A DNA stretch of 64,000 nucleotides, taken from contig CAWGPP010000012.1 of assembly GCA_963824545.1 (NCBI GenBank), forward strand, positions 114,025 through 178,024. The letters run 5' to 3'. This DNA is from Bog-532 sp963824545 (GTDB lineage Bacteria > Actinomycetota > Actinomycetes > Streptosporangiales > Streptosporangiaceae). The first letter of the stretch is position 1. Every line of letters starts with the position of its first letter. The translations under genes and the position numbers were made by a program. The notes beneath the pieces are model-generated. The model saw only the letters and a program-made list of their open reading frames with translations, had not been told where the DNA came from and did not search any database. This document shows, piece after piece, positions 41,965 through 54,048 of this stretch.

Positions 41965-43307
41965 CCGGGCACCTCGAGCTCGACCAGCCATCCGCCGGCG
42001 GTCGGCCCGGCCCTGGCGGTGCCGCCCGCCCGCTGGGCTCGCTCGCGCATCGCGGTCAGGCCATGTCCGCCGCCCGCGCCAGCCAGCAGTCCGGGCCGGG
42101 GCGCCGGGGCCGGGCCTGGATCGGCCCCGGCTGAGCGGACGTGATCCTCGATGGTGACCACCGTTCGGTCCGCCTGGTAGCTCACGGTAACGGCGGTGGT
42201 GGCGCCGGGCGCGTAGCGGGTGATGTTGGTCAGCGCCTCCTGGGCGCCGCGGAACAGCGCCAGGCTGGCCTCGGCGGGCAGCGGCCGACCCGTCCCGTTA
42301 GTCCGCAAGGTGGCATCGGCCCCGGTGTCGCGGCGGAAATCTTCCACCAGGGCACCCAGCTGGGCCAGGGTGGGCAACTGCTCGCCGCGCAGCGCGCTGA
42401 CCGCCTGCCGGGCATCCGCCAGCCCGGCCTTGGTCAACTCGGCGGACCGCTCGATGGCGGCGCGCAGGGCCTCGCTGACCGCTTCCCGCCCGGCGAGCTT
42501 GCGGGCGCCTTGGAGCTGGATGGCCAGGCCGGACAGCGAGTGGGCGAGCACATCGTGCAGCTCACCGGCAATGCGGCTGCGCTCGGCCAGCGCGGCCGCG
42601 GCGGCCTCGGCCTCCCGCGCGTCCTGGAGCTGGGCCAGCAGCAGCTCGGTGCGGTCCTGGCTCTCCCGGCCGCGCCGGATGAACTGGCCCGTTACCGCGA
42701 GCAGCACGCACAGCAGCACCGCGGTGATGGCCGACTGGGCAGCAGGCTGCTCCGTCAGGCCGACAGCCACGGCGAGGGCGGCCGTGATCGCCCCAGCGGC
42801 GAGCGCGGCTGGGACGGCCGGCAGCCTCACCGCAGCGATCCACACTCCCATGCTGGCCGCTATCTCGACCGGGCCGTGCGGCTGCAAGACAGCCAGCGCT
42901 ACCCCGCAGCCGCCGATCAACGCGATGACCGCGGCCTGCGCGGCCGGGCCGCGGCGGGCCCAGCCGACGCTGACCCCAGTGGCGACCGCCACGGCGTACA
43001 CCGCCAGCACAAGGGCCACCGCCAGGCCAGCGCCGTTCAGGCCCGGCGCGGGATGAGCCTGCGCGCTCAAGGTCACCACGACTGCCAGGAACACCACGCC
43101 CAGCGGCCGCAGCGCCTGCCGCTGCCGGTCCCCCCGCTCGCGGGCGCGAGACCGCGCTTCAGCCACCCGGGCCGAAGCGTGCTCGCCACCGTCCGCAGCC
43201 GGAGGCGAACCAGGCCGTCCAGCGCCATGACGAAGGCCCGCCGCGGCCAGCCGTGCCATCACAGACACAGTGTGGACCGCGGCGGGCCGCGATTCCAGAT
43301 CAGGCAC
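41961..43307 (-). CDS. sensor histidine kinase (HisKA_3 type)
   Basis: This 448-residue kinase pairs with the LuxR-type regulator. An N-terminal charged region precedes about five to six membrane helices (residues 68-210). HisKA_3 with phosphoacceptor His251 (SRIAGELHDVLAHSLSGLA) and an HATPase domain follow (N box LTNITRYAPG, G box GGGHGLTAMRERA). The GTG at 43307 overlaps the stop of the preceding membrane gene by eight bases; ATG 43259 is an alternative. Confidence 0.92.
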   Translation of the reverse strand: MPDLESRPAAVHTVSVMARLAAAGLRHGAGRPGSPPAADGGEHASARVAEARSRARERGDRQRQALRPLGVVFLAVVVTLSAQAHPAPGLNGAGLAVALVLAVYAVAVATGVSVGWARRGPAAQAAVIALIGGCGVALAVLQPHGPVEIAASMGVWIAAVRLPAVPAALAAGAITAALAVAVGLTEQPAAQSAITAVLLCVLLAVTGQFIRRGRESQDRTELLLAQLQDAREAEAAAAALAERSRIAGELHDVLAHSLSGLAIQLQGARKLAGREAVSEALRAAIERSAELTKAGLADARQAVSALRGEQLPTLAQLGALVEDFRRDTGADATLRTNGTGRPLPAEASLALFRGAQEALTNITRYAPGATTAVTVSYQADRTVVTIEDHVRSAGADPGPAPAPRPGLLAGAGGGHGLTAMRERAQRAGGTARAGPTAGGWLVELEVPG

Positions 43308-43839
43308 GGACGCCTGCCCGGATGCTAGCGACGGTGGCCGCCGGGGCCGCCGCCAGCCGGCGTCCGCGCAGGTAAATAACGACCAGCCGGGTCAGCACGT
43401 CGGCCAGGGCCATCATCACCAGCGCCGCCACCCAGGCCGCCGAGCCGGTGATGTGGTGCGCGACGCTGAACCGCGCGATGGCCGGGCCCGCGCCGTTGCT
43501 CGCGGCGACCGCGAAGGCCAGCCGGGCGCCCACGCCGCCGACCCACATGCTGGCCGCCACCACACCCGCGCGGCCCAGGGGCCGGCCGTCCGTGCCCAGG
43601 CGCAGCCGGGTGGCCAGGCCGCCGAGCCCGCCCATCACCGCGCCGGTCAGCACGCACGCCGCCTCCAGCATGAGGTCGCTGCCGCCAGCAGGCACCGAAT
43701 GCAGGAACAGCAGCGCGGCGCAGCCGACCGCGAGCACCGGAGTGGCCAGGGACCGTGCATCGAGCGGGTGCTCGCGGATCTGGCGGATGACCATGAGAAT
43801 GAGGATTGCGTTGATCAGGTACATGCTGATGTTGTTCAT
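43300..43839 (-). CDS. membrane protein, first gene of the two-component operon
   Basis: This 179-residue protein has about five hydrophobic segments, starting MYLINAILILMVIRQIREHP and including HHITGSAAWVAALVMMALAD. I do not recognise its function; it resembles small hypothetical membrane proteins often found beside LuxR-type kinases. It overlaps the kinase start by eight bases, so it may sense or be controlled with it. Confidence 0.75.
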   Translation of the reverse strand: MNNISMYLINAILILMVIRQIREHPLDARSLATPVLAVGCAALLFLHSVPAGGSDLMLEAACVLTGAVMGGLGGLATRLRLGTDGRPLGRAGVVAASMWVGGVGARLAFAVAASNGAGPAIARFSVAHHITGSAAWVAALVMMALADVLTRLVVIYLRGRRLAAAPAATVASIRAGVRA

Positions 43840-44038
43840 GCCGTCAGCGTGCCTCCGGGCCCCCCTGCGCGGCGTCGGCCCACGGGTGGGAGTCCGGGTT
43901 GATGCCCAGCCTCAACCCCTGGGTGGAGCCGTCCTTGCGAATCGGCGGCGGGCTGCCGTGCCGGCGCGTCCTGACCAGGCCGCCACGCATGACAGCCAGC
44001 CGGCGATCGTGCTGGGCCAGGGCCCGCGCCTGGACGCG

Positions 44039-47000
44039 TCAGCCGCGCAGCCGCAGGCCCTTCGGGGTAGGCCGGAAGCCGGCCTCCTCCAGCGCCTTGG
44101 CCAGCGGGGAGTCGTACACCCCGCCGCCGTCTGCGCGCTCGACGGTCAGCCGGCCCAGCGCCCCGGCCCGCACGGCGGCCGCCAGCGCCGCCGCCGCCGG
44201 GGCGAGCTGATCCGGATCATCGGTCCAGGACAGGAACGTGCGCCCGCCGCGTTCCACGTACAGGACCAGCTCCCCGTCGGCCAGCACGACCAGGGCACCG
44301 GCCTTCCGGCCGGGCCGGTGGCCACCCGGTGTCTCATCCGGGCGCGGCGGCCACGGCAGCGACGCGCCGTACGCGTTGGCCGGGTCCGCGGCCGCCAGCA
44401 CGATCACCTGCGCCCGCTGCGCCGGCCCCGGACGCCCGCCCGCCCCGCTCCCGGCCCCGCCGCCGGCCCTGCTCCCGGGACCGCCGCCGGCTCCGGTCCC
44501 GGCGGCCGTCCTGCCCTCGTCTGCCCCGGAGCCGTCTGCCCCGGAGCCGTCTTCGCCGGCTCCGCTCTCATCGCCGGCTCCGCTTTCATCGCGGGTCCCG
44601 CTCGCCGCGTCCCGCTCGTACTCCCAGATCTCGCTGAGGTCACTGGACGCGCCATCGCCTCCCGACGCGCGCCCGCCATAACCAGCCGTGCCGTAACCAG
44701 CGGGCCCGCCGCCCGACCCGTACGGCGCCGGCCGCCCCCGGGTGATGCTGGCCACCGGGTCGTCGCCGTCAGACGGCGGCCGCGCCAGGGCACGCATCCG
44801 GTCCACGGCCCCGGGGACGGCGAACTGGGCCGCGCCGAGGCCTTCCACGAAGTACCCCCGGCGGGCCCGGCCAGCTTCCTCCATGGCCCGCAGCACCGGG
44901 TATACCGCGGCGAACCCGCCCGGTATCCGTTCCGCCGCCACCGCCCCCTTGGTCAGGATCCCGTACCGGTCGAGCAGGGACTGGGCCAGCGCGTGCGCGT
45001 ACATGGTGGCGTCGCGGGTGAGCGCCGGCAGCAGTGACCACCGGCCGCTCACGTTCGGCGGCCCGGTCCGCGAGGGCATGACCGGGCGGCCGTAGGCGGG
45101 CCGGCGGCTGCCGGACCGCAGCCCGCGGCCCCGGCCCGGCGCCGCGGCCGTGCCCCCGCGGCGCGGCTGCCCGCCGCCCAGGACCGTCCGCAGCGGCCCG
45201 AGCGTGTCGTTGGTCAGGTGGCCCGCCCACAGCAGGTCCCAGACCGCCGCGGCAACGTCGGCGTCGGACGGCGCCTTGGCGGTGCCTTCCGCCGCCGCGA
45301 GCTGACTGGACACCCGTTCGTGCAGCATGCGGAAGAACACCGCGCCGCCGTCGGCGAGCGCCGTGAGCACCGCCTCGTGCAGCGGCGTCATCGTGATCTC
45401 CGACGGCGCGGGGAGCAGCAGCGGCGCGGACTCGGCCGGTGCGAGCACGAGCCAACCGTCGCCGCCAGGCAGCCCTCCCGCCCCGGTCCAGACGACCTCC
45501 CCGGCCGTGGTCAGCTCGTCCAGCATGGCGGGGGAGTAGCCGGGAACGCGCCCGGGCAGCACCAGCGTCTCCAGCACGGACGCCGGCACCAAGGCACCGG
45601 CGAGCTGATCGATGGCGTCGAGGACCGCGCCGGGGCCGGTCATGCTGGCGGGCACCCGGGGCCGCGCCGGATACCCGCCGCGCCCGGTGACCGCCTCGAT
45701 GGGCCGGACTCCCTGCCACGCGGGTAGCAGCCGGGCCAGGGCGACCGGCGGCGCCGGCTCGACCTCTTTCCGCAGCCGGGCGAGGCAGCGCCGGCGCAGC
45801 AGCCGCAGCACCTCGGCGTCGCACCATTCGGTGCCGCGTCCGTGCGGCAGGAACTCGCCCTCCACGATCCGGCCCGCCGCCGCGAGCCGCCGCAGGGTGC
45901 CGGTGACCACCGCCACGCCCAGCGCGTACCGCGATGCGATCGCATCCGCGCCGAACGGCCCGTGGCTCCGTGCGTACCGCGCGACCAGGTCGCCGAGCGG
46001 GTCGGGTAGCGGCTCGGTGAACGCCTCCGGGATCCCGGGCGGCAGCGGCACGCCCAGCGCGTCGCGCAGCCGCCCGGCGTCCTCGATCGCCGCCCAGCGC
46101 GCCCGGCCGCCCACCCGGACCTCAAGCGCGCGGCGCGCGCGGGCCAGTTCGGCCAGCCAGCCCGCGGCCGCCTCCGGCACCGTGCACCGCGCCGCCACCT
46201 CCTCGGCCGTCAGCGGCCCGATGGTGCGCAGCAGGTCGGCCAGCCCCTCCACGTCCCGGCACGTGCGGTCCGGCGCGAGCCGCTGCAGCTCCCGTTCGGT
46301 GTCGGTCACGACGGCCGGGTCCAGCAGCTCGCGCAGGTCGGCCTGGCCGAGCAGGTCGGCCAGCAGCGTCGAGTCGAGGGTCAGCGCCTGGGCGCGCCGT
46401 TCCGCGAGCGGCGCGTCCCCCTCGTACATGAACGCGCCAACGTAACGGAAGAGCAGTGACCGGCTGAACGGCGACGGGCTCGGCGTCTCCACCTCGGCGA
46501 TGCGGATCTTGCGGCTGCCCAGGTCGCGCAGCAGGTTCACCAGCGCGGGCACGTCGAAGACGTCTTGCAGGCATTCGCGCACCGTTTCCAGCACGATCGG
46601 GAACGACGGGTACTGCCGTGCGACCTCCAGCAGCTGCGCCGAACGCTGCCGTTGCTGCCAGAGCGGCGACCGCCGGCCGGGCTGCCGCCGGGGCAGCAGC
46701 ATCGCCCGCGCCGCGCACTCACGGAACCGGGAGGCGAACAGCGCGGACGCGCCGATCTCCGCGGTGACGATCTCGCTGATCTCCTCGGGCTCGATCAGCG
46801 CGAGCCCGGCCGGCGGCGGCTCATCGGCGTCTGGCACCCGGACGATGATCCCGTCGTCGGTGTGCACCGCCTGCACGTCCATACCGCCGTACCGCTCGCG
46901 CAACCGCGCCGCGATGGCCAGTGCCCACGGGCCGTGCACGCGCGCCCCGTACGGACTGTGCAGCACCACCCGCCAGTCACCCAGCTCGTCCCGGAACCGC

Positions 47001-49267
47001 TCGACGATCAGGGTCCGGTCGTCGGGCACCGCGCCGGTGGCCTCCCGCTGGTCGGCCAGGTAACGGAGCAGGTTGCCCGCGGCCAGCTCGTCCAGGCCCG
47101 CCGCGGCCAGCATGGCGGCCGCGTCCTCCGGGCTGGCCCCGGCCAGCTCGCGGATCTTGCCGCCGATCGCGGCGCCGAGCTCGGCGGGCCGCCCCAGCGC
47201 GTCGCCGTGCCAGAACGGCAGCTTGCCTGGCTGGCCCGGGGCCGGCGTGACCAGCACGCTGTCGGCGGTGATGTCCTCGATCCGCCACGAGGTCGCGCCG
47301 AGCACGAACACGTCGCCGACGCGCGACTCGTAGACCATCTCCTCGTCGAGTTCGCCCACCCGCCGCGAATGCCGGCGTGAGCCACCCGGGCCAGGCGCGG
47401 ACGAACCGGCCAGGAACACGCCGAACAGCCCCCGGTCGGGGATCGTCCCGCCACTCGTCACCGCGAGCCGCTGGCCGCCCGGCCGACCGTGCACCACACC
47501 GGTCAGCCGGTCCCACACCACCCGGGGCCGCAGCCCGGCGAACTCCTCGCTCGGGTACCGGCCCGCCAGCATGTCCAGCACCGCGTCGAGTACCGGCCTG
47601 GTCAGTCCGGCGAACGGGGCCGCGCGGCGGATGACGCGCTCCAGCTCATCCACCGCCCAGTCGTCCATCGACGTCATGGCCACGATCTGCTGAGCCAGCA
47701 CGTCCAGCGGATTGCGCGGGCCGCGCAGCTCCTCGATGTGGCCACCGTGCATCCGCTCGGCCACGACCGTGGCCTGCACCAGGTCACCCTGGTACTTGGG
47801 GAAGATCACGCCGCGCGAGACGTCTCCCACGTTGTGCCCGGCCCGGCCGATCCGCTGCAGCCCGCTCGCCACCGACGGCGGCGCCTCGACCTGGACAACC
47901 AGGTCCACGGCGCCCATGTCGATGCCCAGTTCCAGGCTGGAGGTGGCAACGACCGCAGGCAGCGTGCCCCGCTTCAGCGCCTCCTCGATCTGCGCCCGTT
48001 CCTGCCGCGAGACCGACCCGTGGTGGGCCCGCGCGACCTCCGCGGGTGCGCCCGTCGTGCTCCCCGCCTGCGCCATGACCTGCGCCGGGGCCAGCCGCCC
48101 GCCGCCCGCGTCCGGCCGGCCGCCCCCGTCCCGCGCACCGAACCCGTCCGGGCCGCCGATCCCGTCCGGCACACCGAACCCGTCCGGGCCGCCGATCCCG
48201 TTACGTTCAATGGCCTCTTCTGCGGCCTCCGCCGCGCGCTCGGCGGCGAGCTCGTTGAGCCGCGCGCACAGCCGCTCGGCCAGCCGCCGGGAGTTGGCGA
48301 ACACGATCGTGGAGCGGTGCTCCTCGATGAGGTCGAGCACCCGTTCCTCGACGTGCGGCCAGATCGACCGCTGCCGCTCCGGGTCGTCCCCCAGCGGCCC
48401 GGGCGATGGCGCCCCCGGGGCACCCGGCGGGCGCGGGGCACCCGGATCCCGGCGGGCGCTCACCGGCGGGCCGCCGATCTCGGTCATGTCCTCGACCGGG
48501 ACGACCACGTTCAGCTCGAGCCGTTTCTCGCTCGGCGGCTGTACCACCGTGACCTGGCGTGCGCCGCCGAGGAAGCCCGCGACCTCCGCGACCGGCCGCA
48601 CCGTGGCCGACAGCCCGATCCGCTGGGCCGGGCCGCGCACCGCGTCCGGCCCGGATCCGGCCGTCCGCAACGCGTCGAGGCGCTCCAGCGAGACCGCCAG
48701 GTGCGCGCCGCGCTTGTTGCCGGCCAGCGCGTGCACCTCGTCTACGATGACCGTCTCCACCCCCCGCAGCGTGTCCCGCGCCTTGGAGGTAAGCAGCAGG
48801 AACAGCGACTCCGGCGTGGTGATCAGCACGTCGGGCGGCTTGCTGGCCAGCTTCCTGCGCTCGTCGGCGGCGGTGTCACCGGTCCGCACGGCAACGTGGA
48901 TGTCCGGCTCGGCCAGGCCCAGGTTGCGGGCCGCGTGCCGGATACCGGTCAGCGGGGCGCGCAGGTTCCGCTCGATGTCGGTGGCCAGCGCCTTGAGCGG
49001 GGAGATATAGAGAATCCGGCACCGCCGCTTCGGGTCGGCGGGCGGCGGGGTCGCCGCGAGCCGGTCCAGCGCCCACAGGAAGGCCGCCAGCGTCTTGCCG
49101 GAGCCGGTCGGCGCGATGACCAGAGTGTCATCGCCCTTGCCGATGGCCGTCCAGGCCTGCGCCTGCGCCTGCGTCGGCTCGGCGAAGACGCCCGTGAACC
49201 AGGCGCGGGTCGCGGCGGAGAAGCTCTCCAGCGACGCGCCGCCGGGGGTATCAGGGCGTTGCGGCAT
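44039..49267 (-). CDS. lhr: large ATP-dependent helicase Lhr
   Basis: This 1742-residue superfamily 2 helicase, longer than most Lhr proteins (about 1500), has Walker A APTGSGKT (residues 52-59), DEVH box at 175-178, SATVRPVAEVAGFLGG and, in the second RecA domain, QRIGRAGHNVG. The winged-helix and Lhr core domains follow, then a long C-terminal region. Two low-complexity insertions (around residues 355-385, GGPDGFG repeats; and about 1560-1600, DESGAG repeats) account for the extra length. Lhr is a 3'-5' helicase involved in DNA repair. It lies upstream of the recA region, as in other actinobacteria. Confidence 0.93.
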   Translation of the reverse strand: MPQRPDTPGGASLESFSAATRAWFTGVFAEPTQAQAQAWTAIGKGDDTLVIAPTGSGKTLAAFLWALDRLAATPPPADPKRRCRILYISPLKALATDIERNLRAPLTGIRHAARNLGLAEPDIHVAVRTGDTAADERRKLASKPPDVLITTPESLFLLLTSKARDTLRGVETVIVDEVHALAGNKRGAHLAVSLERLDALRTAGSGPDAVRGPAQRIGLSATVRPVAEVAGFLGGARQVTVVQPPSEKRLELNVVVPVEDMTEIGGPPVSARRDPGAPRPPGAPGAPSPGPLGDDPERQRSIWPHVEERVLDLIEEHRSTIVFANSRRLAERLCARLNELAAERAAEAAEEAIERNGIGGPDGFGVPDGIGGPDGFGARDGGGRPDAGGGRLAPAQVMAQAGSTTGAPAEVARAHHGSVSRQERAQIEEALKRGTLPAVVATSSLELGIDMGAVDLVVQVEAPPSVASGLQRIGRAGHNVGDVSRGVIFPKYQGDLVQATVVAERMHGGHIEELRGPRNPLDVLAQQIVAMTSMDDWAVDELERVIRRAAPFAGLTRPVLDAVLDMLAGRYPSEEFAGLRPRVVWDRLTGVVHGRPGGQRLAVTSGGTIPDRGLFGVFLAGSSAPGPGGSRRHSRRVGELDEEMVYESRVGDVFVLGATSWRIEDITADSVLVTPAPGQPGKLPFWHGDALGRPAELGAAIGGKIRELAGASPEDAAAMLAAAGLDELAAGNLLRYLADQREATGAVPDDRTLIVERFRDELGDWRVVLHSPYGARVHGPWALAIAARLRERYGGMDVQAVHTDDGIIVRVPDADEPPPAGLALIEPEEISEIVTAEIGASALFASRFRECAARAMLLPRRQPGRRSPLWQQRQRSAQLLEVARQYPSFPIVLETVRECLQDVFDVPALVNLLRDLGSRKIRIAEVETPSPSPFSRSLLFRYVGAFMYEGDAPLAERRAQALTLDSTLLADLLGQADLRELLDPAVVTDTERELQRLAPDRTCRDVEGLADLLRTIGPLTAEEVAARCTVPEAAAGWLAELARARRALEVRVGGRARWAAIEDAGRLRDALGVPLPPGIPEAFTEPLPDPLGDLVARYARSHGPFGADAIASRYALGVAVVTGTLRRLAAAGRIVEGEFLPHGRGTEWCDAEVLRLLRRRCLARLRKEVEPAPPVALARLLPAWQGVRPIEAVTGRGGYPARPRVPASMTGPGAVLDAIDQLAGALVPASVLETLVLPGRVPGYSPAMLDELTTAGEVVWTGAGGLPGGDGWLVLAPAESAPLLLPAPSEITMTPLHEAVLTALADGGAVFFRMLHERVSSQLAAAEGTAKAPSDADVAAAVWDLLWAGHLTNDTLGPLRTVLGGGQPRRGGTAAAPGRGRGLRSGSRRPAYGRPVMPSRTGPPNVSGRWSLLPALTRDATMYAHALAQSLLDRYGILTKGAVAAERIPGGFAAVYPVLRAMEEAGRARRGYFVEGLGAAQFAVPGAVDRMRALARPPSDGDDPVASITRGRPAPYGSGGGPAGYGTAGYGGRASGGDGASSDLSEIWEYERDAASGTRDESGAGDESGAGEDGSGADGSGADEGRTAAGTGAGGGPGSRAGGGAGSGAGGRPGPAQRAQVIVLAAADPANAYGASLPWPPRPDETPGGHRPGRKAGALVVLADGELVLYVERGGRTFLSWTDDPDQLAPAAAALAAAVRAGALGRLTVERADGGGVYDSPLAKALEEAGFRPTPKGLRLRG

Positions 49268-49369
49268 TCCTCCATACTGCCTCGCACCACTGACAGTTCC
49301 GTCCGCCCCCGCATAGCCGCCGCTTAGCCGTCAGCTGAACGCGCCCGCCAGGCGCAACGCGAGCGGCGG

Positions 49370-49918
49370 TCAGCCGCCGCTGCGCACCGAGCCGGTGAGC
49401 TGCCCGCTGGTCGCGCGCACCTCACAGACCACCGACCGCTCACCGCTGTCCCACGCCTGCTGCCCCGGGTACACGTACGACTGCGCCAGGTTCGTGGCGA
49501 GCTGCGGGTTCAGGTAGCCGGTGAGCAGGCCCGCGCAGCCGGACGCGGCGCGCTGCTGTACCGCCGCCGTCCCAGGCCACTCCGTGCCGCTGAGGTGGAA
49601 GGTGCCGAACACCTCGGCATCGTGGCTGCCCGCGCAGGGGACGACGCGTACCTCCGTCCCGTTCGGAGTCAGGTCGACACAATCACCGGTCCGCAGGCTG
49701 AAGACGGCGGCCTGCCGGTAGTGGACGATGAGCTGCCCGCGGAAGCCGTGCGTGAGCCAGGCGGTGATGCCCGCCGCCGCGCCGAGAACAACGCAGACGC
49801 CCACCGCGATCAGGCCCACGGTCGCGATCCGCCGGTGCCGGCGCGGTCCCGTGGCCGGGGGAAGGCCGCCACTGCCCTCATCGGCCGGTGTCTGCGTGCC
49901 CTGTGCTGGTGACGACAT
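49370..49918 (-). CDS. septum-formation family membrane protein
   Basis: This 182-residue protein has one membrane helix at about residues 31-54 (IATVGLIAVGVCVVLGAAAGIT) and an external domain with four spaced cysteines (GDCVDL, VVPCAGSHDAEVFG, GCAGLL, VVCEVR) that could form two disulphides. This matches a domain in proteins annotated as septum formation related. It has no established function here. It precedes lhr on the same strand. Confidence 0.75.
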   Translation of the reverse strand: MSSPAQGTQTPADEGSGGLPPATGPRRHRRIATVGLIAVGVCVVLGAAAGITAWLTHGFRGQLIVHYRQAAVFSLRTGDCVDLTPNGTEVRVVPCAGSHDAEVFGTFHLSGTEWPGTAAVQQRAASGCAGLLTGYLNPQLATNLAQSYVYPGQQAWDSGERSVVCEVRATSGQLTGSVRSGG

Positions 49919-50127
49919 CCGCGCTCCGAAAGTCTGCCATCGTGCCGTGCCTGAGCGTGCGCACCTGCGTATTTGCGTCAGTGACCGGCGTTCTATCTAC
50001 AGAACGATCTTCGTTGTGGGTATGTACCCAGCCGCGCAGAATCTTCTCGCGGCTGACCCAAAATCATCTGCCGTGCCCGCGCAGCGGCCGGGGGAAAGCC
50101 TTCCCGGGCTCGCTGTAGCCTGGCCGG

Positions 50128-50322
50128 GTGCGGCTCACGGAGTTCTGGCAGCGGATGAATGCGCAGTTCGGCGAGGCCTACGCGCACAGTGTGGCCAAGG
50201 ACTTCGTGCTGGCTGACCTGGGCGGCCGGACCGTCGAACGCGCTCTCGCCGACGGCGAGGACGCGCGAAAGATATGGCACGCGGTGTGCAATTCCTTCAA
50301 CGTGCCGGAGAATCTGCGCTGA
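50128..50322 (+). CDS. DUF3046 protein
   Basis: This 64-residue protein is typical of DUF3046 (RLTEFWQRMNAQFGEAYAHS, DLGGRTVERALADGEDARKIW). It is nearly always found just upstream of recA in actinobacteria, and its function is unknown. GTG 50128 is the start. Two genes have been placed between it and recA here. Confidence 0.92.
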   Translation: MRLTEFWQRMNAQFGEAYAHSVAKDFVLADLGGRTVERALADGEDARKIWHAVCNSFNVPENLR

Positions 50323-50521
50323 GATGACGCCGAACCGGCGCGCTGAGGGCCGCCCTGGCCGGTGCAGCCGGCTCGGCTGAGGCGCGTTGCGGCGCTGGCG
50401 CAGCCGCAGGTCGTGCGTGCGTGCGGACGGCATCGCCCGCCGCGCTTGACTCTCCCCTTGGGGGAGGGGACACGCTCACGTCATGAGCCCATCAAGCGTG
50501 ACCTCTGAGGAGGAAATGGCC

Positions 50522-50956
50522 ATGACGGCGACCACCACGCAGGGAACGCGGCAGCTGATCGCACGCTTTCTGGAGGCGCACGAGCGCGCCGACGCCCAGG
50601 CGATCAGGGAGCTGATCACCGACGACGCAACGTGGCACCTGCCGCCCTCGGCTGGCGTCGGCCCGTTCACCGGGGCCGAGCAGGTCAGTGCCGCCCTCGC
50701 CGGCGCCGCGGCGGACAACTGGCTGGACATCTCCACGATCAAGCGGAAGGTCACCGGGATCGTCGTGGATGGCGACACCGCGGTGGCGCTGGAGTCGAAG
50801 ACCGCCATGACGCACGGCGGAGAGTATTACGTTAACGACTATTGCTGGGTCTACACCTGCCGCGACGGGCTGATCTCGCAGGTCCGCAACTTCACCGACA
50901 CGCTGCACGCCGACCGCGTGTTCGGCGTGGACAACAAGGCCCCTACGGCGTCGTGA
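50522..50956 (+). CDS. SnoaL-like (NTF2 fold) protein
   Basis: This 144-residue protein with an NTF2-like fold reads RQLIARFLEAHERADAQAIR, LITDDATWHLPP, and WVYTCRDGLISQVRNFTDTL. Relatives include polyketide cyclases and limonene epoxide hydrolases, but no catalytic set lets me choose. AGGAGG eight bases before ATG 50522 decides the start over ATG 50483 and 50516. Confidence 0.82.
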   Translation: MTATTTQGTRQLIARFLEAHERADAQAIRELITDDATWHLPPSAGVGPFTGAEQVSAALAGAAADNWLDISTIKRKVTGIVVDGDTAVALESKTAMTHGGEYYVNDYCWVYTCRDGLISQVRNFTDTLHADRVFGVDNKAPTAS

Positions 50957-51069
50957 CCCGCAGGCCTCGCGGTTAGGCGGGCAAGGTACCAGCGGCGGCC
51001 AGGCTCGGATGCGGTCTGGCCGCCCCGCCCGCCGAGGCCCAGACCCGGTAAACGTCTCTGGTCAGCGCA

Positions 51070-51468
51070 TTAGCGGCTCTTGGCGGTGTTGACCTTATCC
51101 GGGGCGATCTTGAAGATGATCCGGCCCTCCGGCCCGACCGGGACGCGGTACTCGGTGCCGACGTACCGCATGGACAGCTCGTCGATGTGCTGGCGCGCCA
51201 CCGTGCCGCCGATCGTCTCCACGACGTGCCCGCGCACCTCGGACCAGTCCCACGGGTCCCCGCTGGACTGGATGAGGACGGTGATCCGCGGGTCACGGGC
51301 CAGGTTCTTCGAGCGCTGCCGGACCGGCTCCGTGTTCACCAGCAGATGCTCGCCGTCGGTGTCGATCCACGTCGGCAGCGCCTGCGGCTGGCCGTTCGGC
51401 ATCAGCGTGACCACGGTCGCCAGGTTCTTCCCCTTGGCGAGGCGTACGGTGTCCGCGTCGAGCGCCAT
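51070..51468 (-). CDS. PPOX-class F420-dependent oxidoreductase
   Basis: This 132-residue flavin/F420-binding split-barrel protein reads LAKGKNLATVVTLMPNGQPQ, ALPTWIDTDGEHLLVNT, RSKNLARDPRITVLI and a WDWSEVRGHVVE segment. It probably uses F420 or FMN to reduce a small molecule. The ATG at 51468 follows GGGGGGAC; the very long open frame upstream is antisense to recA and is not coding. It lies divergent from recA. Confidence 0.88.
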   Translation of the reverse strand: MALDADTVRLAKGKNLATVVTLMPNGQPQALPTWIDTDGEHLLVNTEPVRQRSKNLARDPRITVLIQSSGDPWDWSEVRGHVVETIGGTVARQHIDELSMRYVGTEYRVPVGPEGRIIFKIAPDKVNTAKSR

Positions 51469-51592
51469 CGCGTCTGTCCCCCCTGTGCTGTCTGTGCTGT
51501 CTGTGCTGTTGTCCGGCCGCGCCCTTATCTGGGCAGGCAGCAGGCTAGTACACCCGGGAGGGCGTGCCCCGACCGGCGTGTCGTGTATAGCA

Positions 51593-51608
51593 TCGAACAG
51601 TAGTTCGC
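51593..51608. promoter_or_regulatory. LexA (SOS) box upstream of recA
   Basis: TCGAACAGTAGTTCGC matches the actinobacterial LexA consensus TCGAAC, four bases, GTTCGA except in the last base. It lies 115 bp before the recA start. A second palindrome, CGCCTAC-A-GTAGGCG (51606-51620), overlaps its end. LexA control of recA is the expected arrangement. Confidence 0.85.
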
Positions 51609-51723
51609 CTACAGTAGGCGCGGATGCCCGGAGAATGTCAGTGGGCGCGCGTAACGTCTGGCATTGGCACCGCAGGCGCAGGCCGGCGGATTCAGATAGC
51701 AACGAACCCGACAGGGAGTTCCG

Positions 51724-54037
<2,314 letters not shown>

Positions 54038-54048
<11 letters not shown>

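Noticed and set aside
43840..44038. 48-codon minus-strand frame between the two-component operon and lhr
   Set aside because: No ribosome binding site and no recognisable sequence; too short to support.
51606..51620. ClgR box before recA
   Set aside because: The palindrome CGCCTAC-A-GTAGGCG has nine bases between CGC and GCG, where the ClgR consensus I know has five.
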